From Ornithinibacillus scapharcae TW25 (lineage in GTDB: Bacteria > Bacillota > Bacilli > Bacillales > Amphibacillaceae): a DNA stretch of 64,000 bases. This document shows positions 39,086 to 48,378 of the stretch, in pieces; position 1 is the first letter of the stretch; each line of letters starts with the position of its first letter. The position numbers and the translations under genes were made by a program. Below the pieces are notes generated by a model that was not told the DNA's origin, did not search any database, and was given only the letters and a program-made list of their open reading frames with translations. The stretch is taken from contig NZ_AEWH01000068.1 of the NCBI RefSeq assembly GCF_000190475.1, positions 62,001-126,000 on the forward strand, written 5' to 3'.

Positions 39086-39856
39086 CTACAACTTAAAATT
39101 AGGTTTACGCTTTTCTATGAAAGCTTGAATGCCTTCTTTTGCATCCTCTGAGCCAAAAATCTCACCAAATGACTTTGCTTCTGCCTGTACTCCTGCTGTA
39201 AAGCTCTCTACTTTTGCATAAGGAATTAACTGCATAATGCGATTGATAGTTGTTTTACTCTTTGCGGCTATCTTAGTGGCTAAAGAATAAGCAACATCAA
39301 AGACGTCATCTTCGTTTGTGATTTGATTAACCAAGCCGAATGAATATGCCTCTTTAGCTGTAATAGGTTCCCCAGATAGAATCATCTCATATGCCTTCGC
39401 AGTCCCTACATATTGTGGTAATCTTTGTGTTCCAGCGAATCCCGGGATAATACCTAACGTAATTTCTGGAAGTCCAAGCTTAGCATTCTCTGAAGCAATT
39501 CGAATGTGGCATGCCATTGCCAGCTCCATTCCTCCGCCAAGTGCTGCTCCATGGATCGCCGCAATTACTGGAATTGAAAATCTCTCTATACGATCAAATA
39601 ACTTTTGACCATATTCAGATAATGCTTGGTAATCAGAAGCTTCCTGTAAGGAGGTAAATTCTTTAATATCTGCACCTGCTGAAAAGAATCTCCCCTCACC
39701 TTTTAAGATGATTACTTTTGCCTTGTTTTCCTTCTCTATTACATCTAGTCTTTCAGAAAGCGCAATCAATAGATTACTAGACAAAGCATTGGCAGGAGGA
39801 CTCTGTATCGTAAGAGTCGCTACTTGCCCATTTAATTCATATAAAATATCTCCCAA
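39086..39856 (-). CDS. fadB: Enoyl-CoA hydratase
   Basis: Crotonase-fold enzyme (256 residues) for the second step of fatty acid beta-oxidation. The oxyanion-hole motifs are GEGRFFSAGADIKEF and AAIHGAALGGGMELAMACHIRIAS, with the catalytic Glu region in LGLPEITLGIIPGFAGTQRL. The start is TTG at 39856 behind AAGGGGTG. It follows fadR by 57 bp in the FadR-controlled operon. Confidence 0.95.
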   Translation of the reverse strand: MGDILYELNGQVATLTIQSPPANALSSNLLIALSERLDVIEKENKAKVIILKGEGRFFSAGADIKEFTSLQEASDYQALSEYGQKLFDRIERFSIPVIAAIHGAALGGGMELAMACHIRIASENAKLGLPEITLGIIPGFAGTQRLPQYVGTAKAYEMILSGEPITAKEAYSFGLVNQITNEDDVFDVAYSLATKIAAKSKTTINRIMQLIPYAKVESFTAGVQAEAKSFGEIFGSEDAKEGIQAFIEKRKPNFKL

Positions 39857-39913
39857 AGTTTAACACCCCTTTTTAAAAGTAGATGGTAATAAAGGTTTAC
39901 TAAAATATGTATA

Positions 39914-40501
39914 TTATGAAGCCCTAATACCTTTCGTAATTAATTCATGTACAGCCGGAGCAAGGCCTACTAGATCATATTTCTCCTCATTCATTACCCA
40001 GTTCGTCACTGTCTCATCAAGTGCCCCAAAGATCATTTGCCTCATTAATGGAACATTAATATCACTTCGGAACAGATTTTGTTGAATTCCCTCTTTCACA
40101 GTTTCGTCTATAACTGCTAAGTAAGGTTTTAATATCCGATTGATTTGTTGGCGCAATGAGAGATTGGATTGCCTTAGCTCCAACTGTGTTACAATGGCCA
40201 AATGATGGTTGGCTGCTAACTGTCCAAAATGCATTTCAATTAACGTAAGCAACTTCTCGCTTGCATTTTCTTTTTCTTTAATTGCCGTGGCAATATGTTC
40301 AATGAAATGACCCATCTTCTCTTCAAAAACCGATACTAGTATATCTTCCTTATTTTTAAAATAAAGATAGATTGTACCGTCAGCGACACCTGCTTTTTTT
40401 GCAATTTTAGAAACTTGTGAAGCATGGTAACCATTCTCTGCAATAACATCAACGGCCGCTTCGATAATTAAATTATATTTCGGTTTATTGTTATTCTTCA
40501 T
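39914..40501 (-). CDS. fadR: TetR-family fatty acid degradation repressor FadR (YsiA)
   Basis: DNA-binding repressor of beta-oxidation genes, released by long-chain acyl-CoA in B. subtilis; 195 residues. The N-terminal HTH reads AAVDVIAENGYHASQVSKIAKKAGVADGTIYLYFKNKEDIL (in two parts), and the C-terminal ligand domain is typical. AAGGAG precedes the ATG. Its own promoter (TTGACA at 40635-40640, TACAAT at 40612-40617) overlaps the palindrome at 40578-40615, so it should repress itself and the downstream fadB-etfB-etfA. Confidence 0.95.
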   Translation of the reverse strand: MKNNNKPKYNLIIEAAVDVIAENGYHASQVSKIAKKAGVADGTIYLYFKNKEDILVSVFEEKMGHFIEHIATAIKEKENASEKLLTLIEMHFGQLAANHHLAIVTQLELRQSNLSLRQQINRILKPYLAVIDETVKEGIQQNLFRSDINVPLMRQMIFGALDETVTNWVMNEEKYDLVGLAPAVHELITKGIRAS

Positions 40502-40577
40502 TACTTTTCTCCTTCAAGCATACATACGCATTCATACTAATCTTTACCTATTTCCCAGAGATATAGAATTAACCGGG

Positions 40578-40615
40578 CAATAATTAATGAATGAATCATC
40601 ATTCATTAATTATTG
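40578..40615. promoter_or_regulatory. FadR operator, near-perfect 38-bp palindrome
   Basis: Seventeen-base arms (40578-40594 and 40599-40615) are exact inverse complements around ATCA. The core TGAATGAATCATCATTCA fits the B. subtilis FadR consensus, WTGAATGAMTANTCATTCAW. It overlaps the -10 box of the promoter at 40612-40640, so binding should block RNA polymerase. Confidence 0.9.
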
Positions 40616-40640
40616 TAAAGGTCAAATTCAATTCTGTCAA
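40612..40640 (-). promoter_or_regulatory. Sigma-A promoter of fadR-fadB-etfB-etfA
   Basis: Minus strand: perfect TTGACA (40635-40640), 17-bp spacer, TACAAT (40612-40617). It lies downstream of the lcfA terminator, so lcfA is not needed for transcription of this operon. Confidence 0.85.
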
Positions 40641-40664
40641 CAAATGCTTGTATACTTTACAGGC

Positions 40665-40714
40665 TAGAAAAACTCGCATTCGCTCATCCTTTTGCGAAAG
40701 TGCTAGTTTTTCTA
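40665..40714 (-). terminator. Terminator after lcfA
   Basis: TAGAAAAACT and AGTTTTTCTA outer arms with GCACTTTCGC/GCGAATGC inside. Reading leftward the inner GC stem is followed by GAGTTTTTC. It insulates lcfA from the fadR promoter. Confidence 0.8.
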
Positions 40715-40761
40715 TGCGGTGTTGGAAAATACGTAACTTTCCTAACTGCTAGAAAATGATA

Positions 40762-42465
40762 TTAAACTCCAGATGTGGTTACTTCTTCTTTTTGCTTACT
40801 TTTCTCCTCATCCACTAACTTTCTTCTAAGGATTTTACCTACAGCTGTTTTCGGTAATTCATCACGGAATTCGTAAATCCTTGGCACTTTATAGGCTGCA
40901 AGGTTTTCGCGGCAATATTTATTTAATTCATCCTCTGTTACCTTATAACCTTCCTTTAATACCACATAAGCTTTTACAGTTTCTCCACGGTATGGATCTG
41001 GTATTCCTGCGACTACTGCTTCTTGCACAGCATCATGCTCGTATAATACTTCCTCTACTTCACGAGGATAAATATTATAACCACCTGCAATAATCATGTC
41101 TTTTTTGCGGTCTACTATATAGAAGTAACCATTTTCATCCATATAGCCTAGATCACCAGTCATTAACCAGCCGTCTTTTAAGGTGTTTTCAGTATCCTCT
41201 GGCTTATTCCAGTAGCCTTTCATTACTTGCGGACCCTTCACAGCTAGCTCTCCAACCTCACCTATTTCTACTTCTTCAAAAGTTTCCATATCTAAAATCT
41301 TGGCATCGGTATCTGGCCATGGAAGACCTATACTTCCGCTTATTCGATTTCCATAAATTAAATTAGCATGTGTCACTGGGGATGACTCGGTTAATCCATA
41401 TCCTTCTACAAGTTTACCGCCAGTAACTGCCTCAAACTTCTCTTGTACTTCTACAGGTAAAGGTGCTGAACCACTAATACATGCTTCAACAGATGATAAA
41501 TCATATTTATTTAGATCTGGATGATTTAATAAGCCAATATAAATAGTTGGGGCACCTGGAAAAATTGTAGGTCTTATTTTATGAATGGTTTTCAATACAT
41601 CTGTTGCATCAAATTTAGGTAAAAGAATCATTTTAGCAGCATTAAGGACTGAAATATTCATCACTGCAGTCATGCCGTAAACATGAAAGAATGGTAATAC
41701 TCCTAATATAACTTCTTCACCCTTTTTCATCTTATAAATCCATGCATCACACATCTTCGCATTTGCTACTAGATTTCGATGGGACAACATTACCCCTTTC
41801 GGAAAGCCAGTTGTTCCACCGGTATATTGTAACAATGCAATATCTTCTATTGGATCTACTTCAACTTCTTGATAGTTCGCTTCAGCTTTACTCATTATCG
41901 AAGTCCAAAGATGAGTATCGGATGATTCTTCTACTTTAACAACCATGTTATATTGCTTCTTTTGAATAAATGGATAGATTAAATTCTTTGGGAATGGTAA
42001 GTAATCTTTTATACCTGTAACAATCATGTGCTCGACAGTTGTACTGTTTTTTACATTTGTAACTCTTGGCACTAAGATATCCAAACAGACAATAACCTTT
42101 GTACCAGAGTCATTTAATTGGTACTCCAACTCCCTTTCTGTATATAGAGGATTGGTTTGTACTACAATTGCACCTGCCATTAATGCCCCATAATAACCTA
42201 TGACTGACTGAGGAGTATTCGGGAGCATAATCGCTACCCGGTCACCTTTTTCTATGCCTAACCCCTGAAGATAATTTGCAAATTTCTTTGCCTGATCATA
42301 AACCTCGGCATACGACAATTCTTTCCCCATAAAATAAAGCGCTTTCTTTTCTTTGTATTGAAAAGCTGCATCTGCTAAAAAATCATGCAAGGGCTTTTCA
42401 TCATAAGAAAGAGAAGTCGGTATTTCCTTTGGGTATTGCTGATGCCAGCGTCTTGCCTCCCTCAT
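40762..42465 (-). CDS. lcfA: Long-chain fatty acid-CoA ligase
   Basis: Activates fatty acids to acyl-CoA for beta-oxidation (567 residues). The AMP-binding motif LLQYTGGTTGFPKGVMLSH, the YGLTESSPVTHAN motif, and the C-terminal hinge DRKKDMIIAGGYNIYPREVEE are all present, with the PKTAVGKILRRKL lysine. AAGGAGG precedes the ATG. No FadR-like palindrome was seen in the 90 bp upstream, unlike B. subtilis where the operator is before lcfA. Confidence 0.97.
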   Translation of the reverse strand: MREARRWHQQYPKEIPTSLSYDEKPLHDFLADAAFQYKEKKALYFMGKELSYAEVYDQAKKFANYLQGLGIEKGDRVAIMLPNTPQSVIGYYGALMAGAIVVQTNPLYTERELEYQLNDSGTKVIVCLDILVPRVTNVKNSTTVEHMIVTGIKDYLPFPKNLIYPFIQKKQYNMVVKVEESSDTHLWTSIMSKAEANYQEVEVDPIEDIALLQYTGGTTGFPKGVMLSHRNLVANAKMCDAWIYKMKKGEEVILGVLPFFHVYGMTAVMNISVLNAAKMILLPKFDATDVLKTIHKIRPTIFPGAPTIYIGLLNHPDLNKYDLSSVEACISGSAPLPVEVQEKFEAVTGGKLVEGYGLTESSPVTHANLIYGNRISGSIGLPWPDTDAKILDMETFEEVEIGEVGELAVKGPQVMKGYWNKPEDTENTLKDGWLMTGDLGYMDENGYFYIVDRKKDMIIAGGYNIYPREVEEVLYEHDAVQEAVVAGIPDPYRGETVKAYVVLKEGYKVTEDELNKYCRENLAAYKVPRIYEFRDELPKTAVGKILRRKLVDEEKSKQKEEVTTSGV

Positions 42466-42555
42466 AAACTTGCCTCCTTTTATTATTACTTATTACCATT
42501 ATACCGACTTATTAGTATTTTTTGAAATTTTATTTTTATATTTCCTGAATTTTTT

Positions 42556-42654
42556 TTAAAAGATGCTAAAATCGAGATCAAATACAAGGTATAATATCCC
42601 AACTAAAACGAATGCAACTGCTACACCAATACATACTTTCGCTAATGTTTCCAT
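42556..42654 (-). CDS. Membrane microprotein of 32 aa (overlooked small ORF)
   Basis: The ATG at 42654 has GGGAG about 7 nt upstream and opens a 32-codon frame, METLAKVCIGVAVAFVLV then GILYLVFDLDFSIF, ending TAA. One transmembrane helix spans about residues 5-25 and the tail is acidic and aromatic. It lies 24 bp after yshE and about 90 bp before lcfA. I know no homologue. The tight spacing and good ribosome binding site support it being real. Confidence 0.55.
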   Translation of the reverse strand: METLAKVCIGVAVAFVLVGILYLVFDLDFSIF

Positions 42655-42678
42655 GAGTATTCTCCCTTAACCGAATAG

Positions 42679-43086
42679 TTAAATAATGCTTGCACCTATG
42701 ACGAACGATAGTCCAATAGAAATTATCATGGATATAAGACCTACTGCCTTATTTCCCTTGCCAATCTCCTCATCCACCCGAATGGATGGTGTAAGAAATT
42801 CAAAAATAAAATATCCAAGTAATAGTAAAATAAACCCTACTGTTCCCCAAGCTATGCTCGTGAGTAGTGCATCATTATGCTCTATCGAAAATCTGAATAT
42901 ATTAGCTATCCCAAATATCTTCCCACCTGTTGCCATCGCTACAGCTAAATTTCCTTTTTTAATTTCTTCCCAGTTTTTATATTTTGTCACCAGTTCAAAT
43001 ACAGCTAAAAACACGAATGTACATAAGATAACAACACTATAAACAGCAGCTGTATCTACAAATACATTTTCCCAAAAACTATTCAT
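42679..43086 (-). CDS. yshE: DUF350 membrane protein YshE
   Basis: Four-helix membrane protein of 135 residues. The DUF350 pattern repeats twice: KKGNLAVAMATGGKIFGIANIF and GKGNKAVGLISMIISIGLSFVIGA. Function unknown. It lies between mutS2 and lcfA as in B. subtilis. A GGGGGGGG tract precedes the ATG at 43086. Confidence 0.9.
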   Translation of the reverse strand: MNSFWENVFVDTAAVYSVVILCTFVFLAVFELVTKYKNWEEIKKGNLAVAMATGGKIFGIANIFRFSIEHNDALLTSIAWGTVGFILLLLGYFIFEFLTPSIRVDEEIGKGNKAVGLISMIISIGLSFVIGASII

Positions 43087-43105
43087 CCGGTTCCCCCCCT
43101 CTTTA

Positions 43106-45445
43106 CTAGCGTAACTCTAATACAGTAACTCCACTTCCACCTTCACCAGCAGCTCCCTGTCTAGAAGATGCAATGCTTGGATGCTTCTTAACAAAGTCCT
43201 GGACTCCTTTTCGTAGGGCACCTGTACCTTTGCCATGGATGATAAATACCTTCGGATAACCAGCTAATACAGCGTCATCCACATATTTTTCTAATTTTAG
43301 AAGGGCATCCTCAAACCGCTCTCCCCTTAGGTCCAATTCAAGTGGCACATGATAATTTGACCCTTTTACAGTTGCCAAAGGTTTCTGGAAGGTTTGTTTT
43401 GGCTTTCCAATTAGTTGAAGATCGTTTCGCTTCACTTTCACCTTCATAATCCCTACTTGTACAAGATATTCTTTTTCATTGACCTTTTCAATTACTGTTC
43501 CGTTTTGATTAACCGTAAGTAATTTTATTTCATCACCAGGACTTAGTTCTTCTTTTGAAGTCGTATTACGTTTAGACTCTTTTGGCTTGGATGAAAGGTT
43601 TGGCTGTGCATCGTCAAATAATTTCTTCGCTTCGATCCATTCATGTTCCTTCATCTTTGCATCGGTTTTCATCTTTCTAATTTCGCTAACAATAATTTCG
43701 GCTTCTTCTCTTGCTTTACTAATTGCTTTTTCAGCTTTTTCTTCTGCTTTTTTATAAAGCGCTTCCCGTTTGTCTTCGAATCGCTGCCATTCTTCTTCCA
43801 TTTCTTTACGAAGCTCTTCACTTTCTAATAATATTTTGTGCGCCTCTTCGTATTCTTTTTCTGCTTGAACTTTCGACTTTTCAAGTGCAGCAATCATATT
43901 CTCAACATTTTTAGAATCGATTCCAACGTGACTTTTTGCACGATCAATAATAAATTCATCTAATCCAAGTCTTTTGGATATATCGAAGGCATTACTCCTA
44001 CCTGGAACTCCAATTAATAATCGGTACGTTGGTTGCAATGTCTGAACATCAAATTCCATCGACGCATTGATGACATCTTCCCGGTTATAACCATATGCTT
44101 TTAGCTCGGGATAATGGGTTGTTGCAATTACTCTAGCCCTTCTAGATACAACCTCATCTAAAATTGCCATTGCTAGTGCGGCACCTTCTTGTGGATCTGT
44201 ACCGGCACCTAATTCATCAAATAACACTAATGTCCGATCATCAACATGCTTTAGAATATCTACAATATTCGTCATGTGGGACGAGAATGTACTTAAATTC
44301 TGTTCAATAGACTGTTCATCACCAATGTCAGCAAACACATGTTCAAATACAGCCATTTCACAGCCGTCTAACGCAGGCACCTGCAAACCAGATTGAGCCA
44401 TTAAGGTACACAAACCAACCATCTTTAATGTAACAGTTTTACCACCAGTATTTGGACCAGTAATAACAATAGTAGTATAATCTCTACCAATTTCTATATC
44501 GTTTGCTACTACATCTTCTATGTTAATTAGTGGATGACGTGCTTGTTGCATTTTAATAATTCCCTGGTCATTCATCGCTGGCCTAGCTGCTTTCATGGCA
44601 CGACCTAAGTTTGCTCTTGCAAAAATAAAATCGATAGAAGCTAGAATACGAATATTCTCGGAAAGAAATCCCTCATCCTCTGCAATGCGATGGCTTAGTT
44701 CACGCAGAATTCTCTCAATTTCTTGTTTTTCTCTAGCATAAAGTTCTTGCAATTGGTTATTTAGGTCCACTACAGCTTTAGGTTCCATAAACAATGTTTG
44801 ACCGGAAGCCGACTGATCATGAACAATTCCACCAATTGCCCCTCGATATTCATGTTTTACAGGAATAACATAGCGATCATTTCTAATCGTAATAATGGCA
44901 TCAGAAAGCATGTTACTCTTCGTTCTTGTGTAGCTTTCAAGCTTTTCGCGAACTCTACTTTCATGAGTTCTAATGGAAGAGCGAATACCTCGAAGTTTCT
45001 CGGTAGCACTATCCATTACATGGCCATGGTCGTCAATACAACTTTTAATCTCAAGTTCTAAATCCCTTAATGGTGTAATACTTTCCACTAATCCCTTTAA
45101 AATAGGTAATTCCTCATCCAATCCTTCAACGAAGTCCTTAACCTGGCGACCTCCGTATATAGTATTGGCAATATCTAAACACTCAGAAGTACTCAATACA
45201 CCACCGATTACTGCCCGTTTCAAACTCTCTCGGATATCAAATATACCACCAAGCGGAACAGGAACGTTGAGTCTAATTACGAGTGCTGCTTCATCTGTTT
45301 CTTCTTGCAATTGATTAACTTCTTCCAAATTTGTAGAAGGTTTTAGTTTCGATGCTAAATCTTTTCCTAAACTCGTCCCAGCATGTTGGATTAATCGATC
45401 AATTACCTTTTGAAAATCTAATACCCTTAATATACGTTCGTTCAT
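43106..45445 (-). CDS. mutS2: MutS2, DNA/ribosome-associated ATPase with Smr nuclease
   Basis: Protein of 779 residues related to MutS, with roles in limiting recombination and, more recently, in clearing collided ribosomes. Walker A is [14 protein letters not shown] (about 330); signature and Walker B regions include [24 protein letters not shown] long charged coiled coil (about 515-640) follows. The C-terminal Smr domain has [16 protein letters not shown] and [23 protein letters not shown] precedes the ATG; it follows polX by 30 bp. Confidence 0.96.
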   Translation of the reverse strand: MNERILRVLDFQKVIDRLIQHAGTSLGKDLASKLKPSTNLEEVNQLQEETDEAALVIRLNVPVPLGGIFDIRESLKRAVIGGVLSTSECLDIANTIYGGRQVKDFVEGLDEELPILKGLVESITPLRDLELEIKSCIDDHGHVMDSATEKLRGIRSSIRTHESRVREKLESYTRTKSNMLSDAIITIRNDRYVIPVKHEYRGAIGGIVHDQSASGQTLFMEPKAVVDLNNQLQELYAREKQEIERILRELSHRIAEDEGFLSENIRILASIDFIFARANLGRAMKAARPAMNDQGIIKMQQARHPLINIEDVVANDIEIGRDYTTIVITGPNTGGKTVTLKMVGLCTLMAQSGLQVPALDGCEMAVFEHVFADIGDEQSIEQNLSTFSSHMTNIVDILKHVDDRTLVLFDELGAGTDPQEGAALAMAILDEVVSRRARVIATTHYPELKAYGYNREDVINASMEFDVQTLQPTYRLLIGVPGRSNAFDISKRLGLDEFIIDRAKSHVGIDSKNVENMIAALEKSKVQAEKEYEEAHKILLESEELRKEMEEEWQRFEDKREALYKKAEEKAEKAISKAREEAEIIVSEIRKMKTDAKMKEHEWIEAKKLFDDAQPNLSSKPKESKRNTTSKEELSPGDEIKLLTVNQNGTVIEKVNEKEYLVQVGIMKVKVKRNDLQLIGKPKQTFQKPLATVKGSNYHVPLELDLRGERFEDALLKLEKYVDDAVLAGYPKVFIIHGKGTGALRKGVQDFVKKHPSIASSRQGAAGEGGSGVTVLELR

Positions 45446-45475
45446 TGACTTGCTCCTTTACACGATGTCAGTCCA

Positions 45476-47194
45476 TCATTTATTACGATTAAAGTATTCA
45501 ATAAGTTTCTCTTTTGGCCAAGTGTTTAAGACAGACTCTTTGGAAAGCCATCCTTTTCTTGCAACACTAACACCGTATTTCATATGTTCCAACATAGGAT
45601 AGCTATGTGCGTCTGTATTTACAGCTATTTTAACCCCTGCATCTTTTGCTGCTCTTGCCCACTCAGCAGATATATCTAATCTGTTCGGATTCGCGTTAAT
45701 TTCCAATGCCGTATTGGTTTCTTTCGCTCGTTCTATTAGTTTTTCCATATTAACCTTATAACCATTTCTTTTCCCAATAAGTCTGCCAGTAGGGTGTGCA
45801 ATAAGTGAGACATAGGGATTTTCTAGCGCTGTAAACAATCGCTTCATAATTTGATCTTCTGTCTGACTAAAGCTGGAATGAATTGCAGCTATTACATAAT
45901 CCATTTCTTTCAGAAATTCATCAGAGAAGTCTAAACTTCCATCTGGAAGTATGTCCATCTCTACTCCTGCAAATATATGAATGTCATGATACTTCTCGTT
46001 TAGTTTCAGAATCTCTTCTCGTTGTTTGCGTAGTCGGTCTTCATCTAATCCGTTTGCAACACGGAGGTACTTGGAATGATCCGTTATCGCTATATAATCA
46101 TAGCCGTATCCTCTCGCCTTATTAACCATTTCCTCCAGTGTTTGGGCGCCATCACTCCATGTCGTATGCATATGGAGGTCGCCACGAATATCAGTAATCT
46201 CTACCAGATCTATTCGTTCTTTAAATGCTTTAACCTCTCCAGTGTCTTCTCTGACTTCAGGCGGGATGAATTGCAGGCCAAAATGATTAAAAAAGTCTGC
46301 TTCCGATGTAAAAGTCAAAATCTCGTCTGTTGCCTCGACTTCAATACCATATTCATTAATTTTTTCCCCTCTGGACTTAGCAAGCTGACGCATGGCAACA
46401 TTATGGTCTTTTGAGCCTGTAAAATGGTGGAGGGTTGTTACAAATTCCTGATCGGTAACTAAACGAAAATCAACATTGACGTCATATACATCATCAAGTG
46501 TTACAGATACTTTGGTATCCCCTTTTGCGATTACCTCTTTTACATTGGGGATGCTAATCAATGCTTCGCGAACTTCAGCAGGTTGGTCGGTTGCTATAAT
46601 AAAATCTAGGTCCTTGATGGTTTCTTTCATTCTTCTTATTGAACCCGCTCTTGAAAAACGCTGAATTACTTTAATATCTTGTAAATATTCCTCAATTTTT
46701 TCAGCTATCGGTAGCATAAAGGCAATTGGTAAACGTTCTGGACGTTTTCCCACCTCATTTAGCGCTAGTAATATCTTTTCTGCTGATTTTTTACCAAAAC
46801 CAGCCAAGCTCTCTACCTTACCAGATTCAATAGCCTCCTTCAGGCTATTAGCATCGGTAACGTTCAATTCTTGATATAATTTCGCCAGTTTTTTACCACC
46901 TAGACCAGGTACATGAAGAAGTGGTATTAATCCTTCAGGAACCTCTTTCTGAAGCTGTTCTAGTACCTCCGATTTTCCATTTTCAATATACTCTAGAATA
47001 ATAGTGCTCGTTCCCTTGCCAATACCTTTAATTGCTGTAAAATCTTCAATATCCGAAAGTGACCGTTCATCTTTTTCCAGTGCTTGTGCTGCTTTACGGA
47101 ATGCAGAAATTTTAAAGGGGTTCTCTCCTTTTAGTTCCAAGTATATTGCCATCGTTTCTAATAAATTGATAACATCTTTTTTATTTATGCTCAT
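45476..47194 (-). CDS. polX: DNA polymerase/3'-5' exonuclease PolX
   Basis: Family X polymerase with a C-terminal PHP domain, for base excision repair; 572 residues. HhH motifs (AIKGIGKGTSTIILEYI, HVPGLGGKKLAKLYQE) lead into the nucleotidyltransferase part (IKDLDFIIATD, YDVNVDFRLV). The PHP exonuclease has DLHMHTTWSDGAQTLEEM, ITDHSKYL and INTDAHSYPMLEHM-like metal ligands. AGGTGAT precedes the ATG at 47194; the GTG at 47203 lies in that site. It forms a unit with yshB, zapA and mutS2 as in B. subtilis. Confidence 0.96.
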   Translation of the reverse strand: MSINKKDVINLLETMAIYLELKGENPFKISAFRKAAQALEKDERSLSDIEDFTAIKGIGKGTSTIILEYIENGKSEVLEQLQKEVPEGLIPLLHVPGLGGKKLAKLYQELNVTDANSLKEAIESGKVESLAGFGKKSAEKILLALNEVGKRPERLPIAFMLPIAEKIEEYLQDIKVIQRFSRAGSIRRMKETIKDLDFIIATDQPAEVREALISIPNVKEVIAKGDTKVSVTLDDVYDVNVDFRLVTDQEFVTTLHHFTGSKDHNVAMRQLAKSRGEKINEYGIEVEATDEILTFTSEADFFNHFGLQFIPPEVREDTGEVKAFKERIDLVEITDIRGDLHMHTTWSDGAQTLEEMVNKARGYGYDYIAITDHSKYLRVANGLDEDRLRKQREEILKLNEKYHDIHIFAGVEMDILPDGSLDFSDEFLKEMDYVIAAIHSSFSQTEDQIMKRLFTALENPYVSLIAHPTGRLIGKRNGYKVNMEKLIERAKETNTALEINANPNRLDISAEWARAAKDAGVKIAVNTDAHSYPMLEHMKYGVSVARKGWLSKESVLNTWPKEKLIEYFNRNK

Positions 47195-47317
47195 CTCTAT
47201 CACCTACTTATATATTAATAAGATAAAAGTTCTCTTCCTTTATTGGGTGTATTGTGTAATCTTTTAGGATATAAAACGTACAAATACGATGCATTACTTT
47301 GCCTACGTAAAAATAGA

Positions 47318-47385
47318 CTAATTCATATTAGGATATATCTGTATTGTACCGACCATACAATGATAATCCTAGTATTATGAATTAG
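47318..47385 (-). terminator. Terminator after yshB
   Basis: CTAATTCATAATACTAGGAT and ATCCTAATATGAATTAG pair with a small bulge around an inner stem. The minus strand continues TCTATTTTTAC. It implies that polX has its own promoter. Confidence 0.75.
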
Positions 47386-47393
47386 CCTACTGA

Positions 47394-47948
47394 TTATGAA
47401 TTAATAATCGTTACGACATGTGTAAACCACAGATCTTTAATCTTTTCGGAGAAATATGGTGTATTCTCAACAATAAACAAGGCAACATTGGAATTATTAA
47501 CATATTCTTGAATCATACCAATTGGTGTTAATGCAACAATATATAAAAGAACAAAAAGAATTAAATATATCTCCAAAAATCCTAATACTGCACCTAATAG
47601 TTTATTAATAGAATTCAAGATTGGTAATGACGCGATGACATCAATCATCGAGGCAATGATTTGAAGACCAAATTTCACAACGAAAAAGATGATTGCAAAG
47701 GATATTGCATTATAAAATGCGTTTTCCAAAGGCATAGCCTGTAGAAAATCTGCCCATAAACTATCATCTGCTAATTCAGGATACGGTATCCATAAAGCAA
47801 GTTTTACAGAAAGATTATCGTAAAATACAGCCGCAACAATAAAAGCAACGATAAATCCAACTAAATGTACCGCTTGTAATATAAGTCCCCTTTTCAGACC
47901 AATTAGGGAACCAAATAGTAATAATATAATAAGTATAAAATCTAGCAT
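47394..47948 (-). CDS. yshB: CvpA-family membrane protein YshB
   Basis: Four-helix membrane protein of 184 residues (colicin V production protein family). It starts MLDFILIILLLFGSLIGLKRG and has SIDVIA-like turn segments (MIDVIASLPILNSINKLLGAVLGFLE). The function in Bacillus is not settled. It follows zapA by 3 bp, as in B. subtilis. Confidence 0.9.
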   Translation of the reverse strand: MLDFILIILLLFGSLIGLKRGLILQAVHLVGFIVAFIVAAVFYDNLSVKLALWIPYPELADDSLWADFLQAMPLENAFYNAISFAIIFFVVKFGLQIIASMIDVIASLPILNSINKLLGAVLGFLEIYLILFVLLYIVALTPIGMIQEYVNNSNVALFIVENTPYFSEKIKDLWFTHVVTIINS

Positions 47949-47951
47949 TAG

Positions 47952-48218
47952 TTAGTTATCCTCTTTCTTTTTTATTGAACCTATCAACGTAGCATAATCT
48001 TCTTTAAGTAATAAGTAATCATTCATGGTATTTATTGCGGTTAAAACCGCTAAACTTGCAGTATCTAACGAGGGGTTCATTTCATGAATTTCTCTCATTT
48101 TTTGATCGACTAAACTTGCTACAAGTTTTACATGGCTTGCATCCTCATCGCCAACAATGTTATATGATCTATTTCGAATTTCAACGGTTACCCGGGTTTT
48201 ATCTTGTTTATGGGTCAC
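47952..48218 (-). CDS. zapA: Cell division protein ZapA
   Basis: Small FtsZ-bundling protein of 88 residues. It has the ZapA pattern TRVTVEIRNRSYNIVGDEDASHVKLVASLVDQKMREI followed by a C-terminal coiled coil with MNDYLLLKEDYATLI. The start is GTG at 48218 behind GGAGGG. It is divergent from rnhC, with promoters in the 140-bp gap. Confidence 0.95.
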   Translation of the reverse strand: MTHKQDKTRVTVEIRNRSYNIVGDEDASHVKLVASLVDQKMREIHEMNPSLDTASLAVLTAINTMNDYLLLKEDYATLIGSIKKKEDN

Positions 48219-48378
48219 TGGGTTACCCTCCTATTAATATCAAACGATTCTAGCATTTTTCTATTCTTTATCTTAACATGAAGACTGACAATTGGGAAAC
48301 TGTTCCACCCACTTTTTTAACATTTCTTTCTTCTAGATACTTTGTTATAGTTCTATTTATATGGAAAGGATGAGTAGT

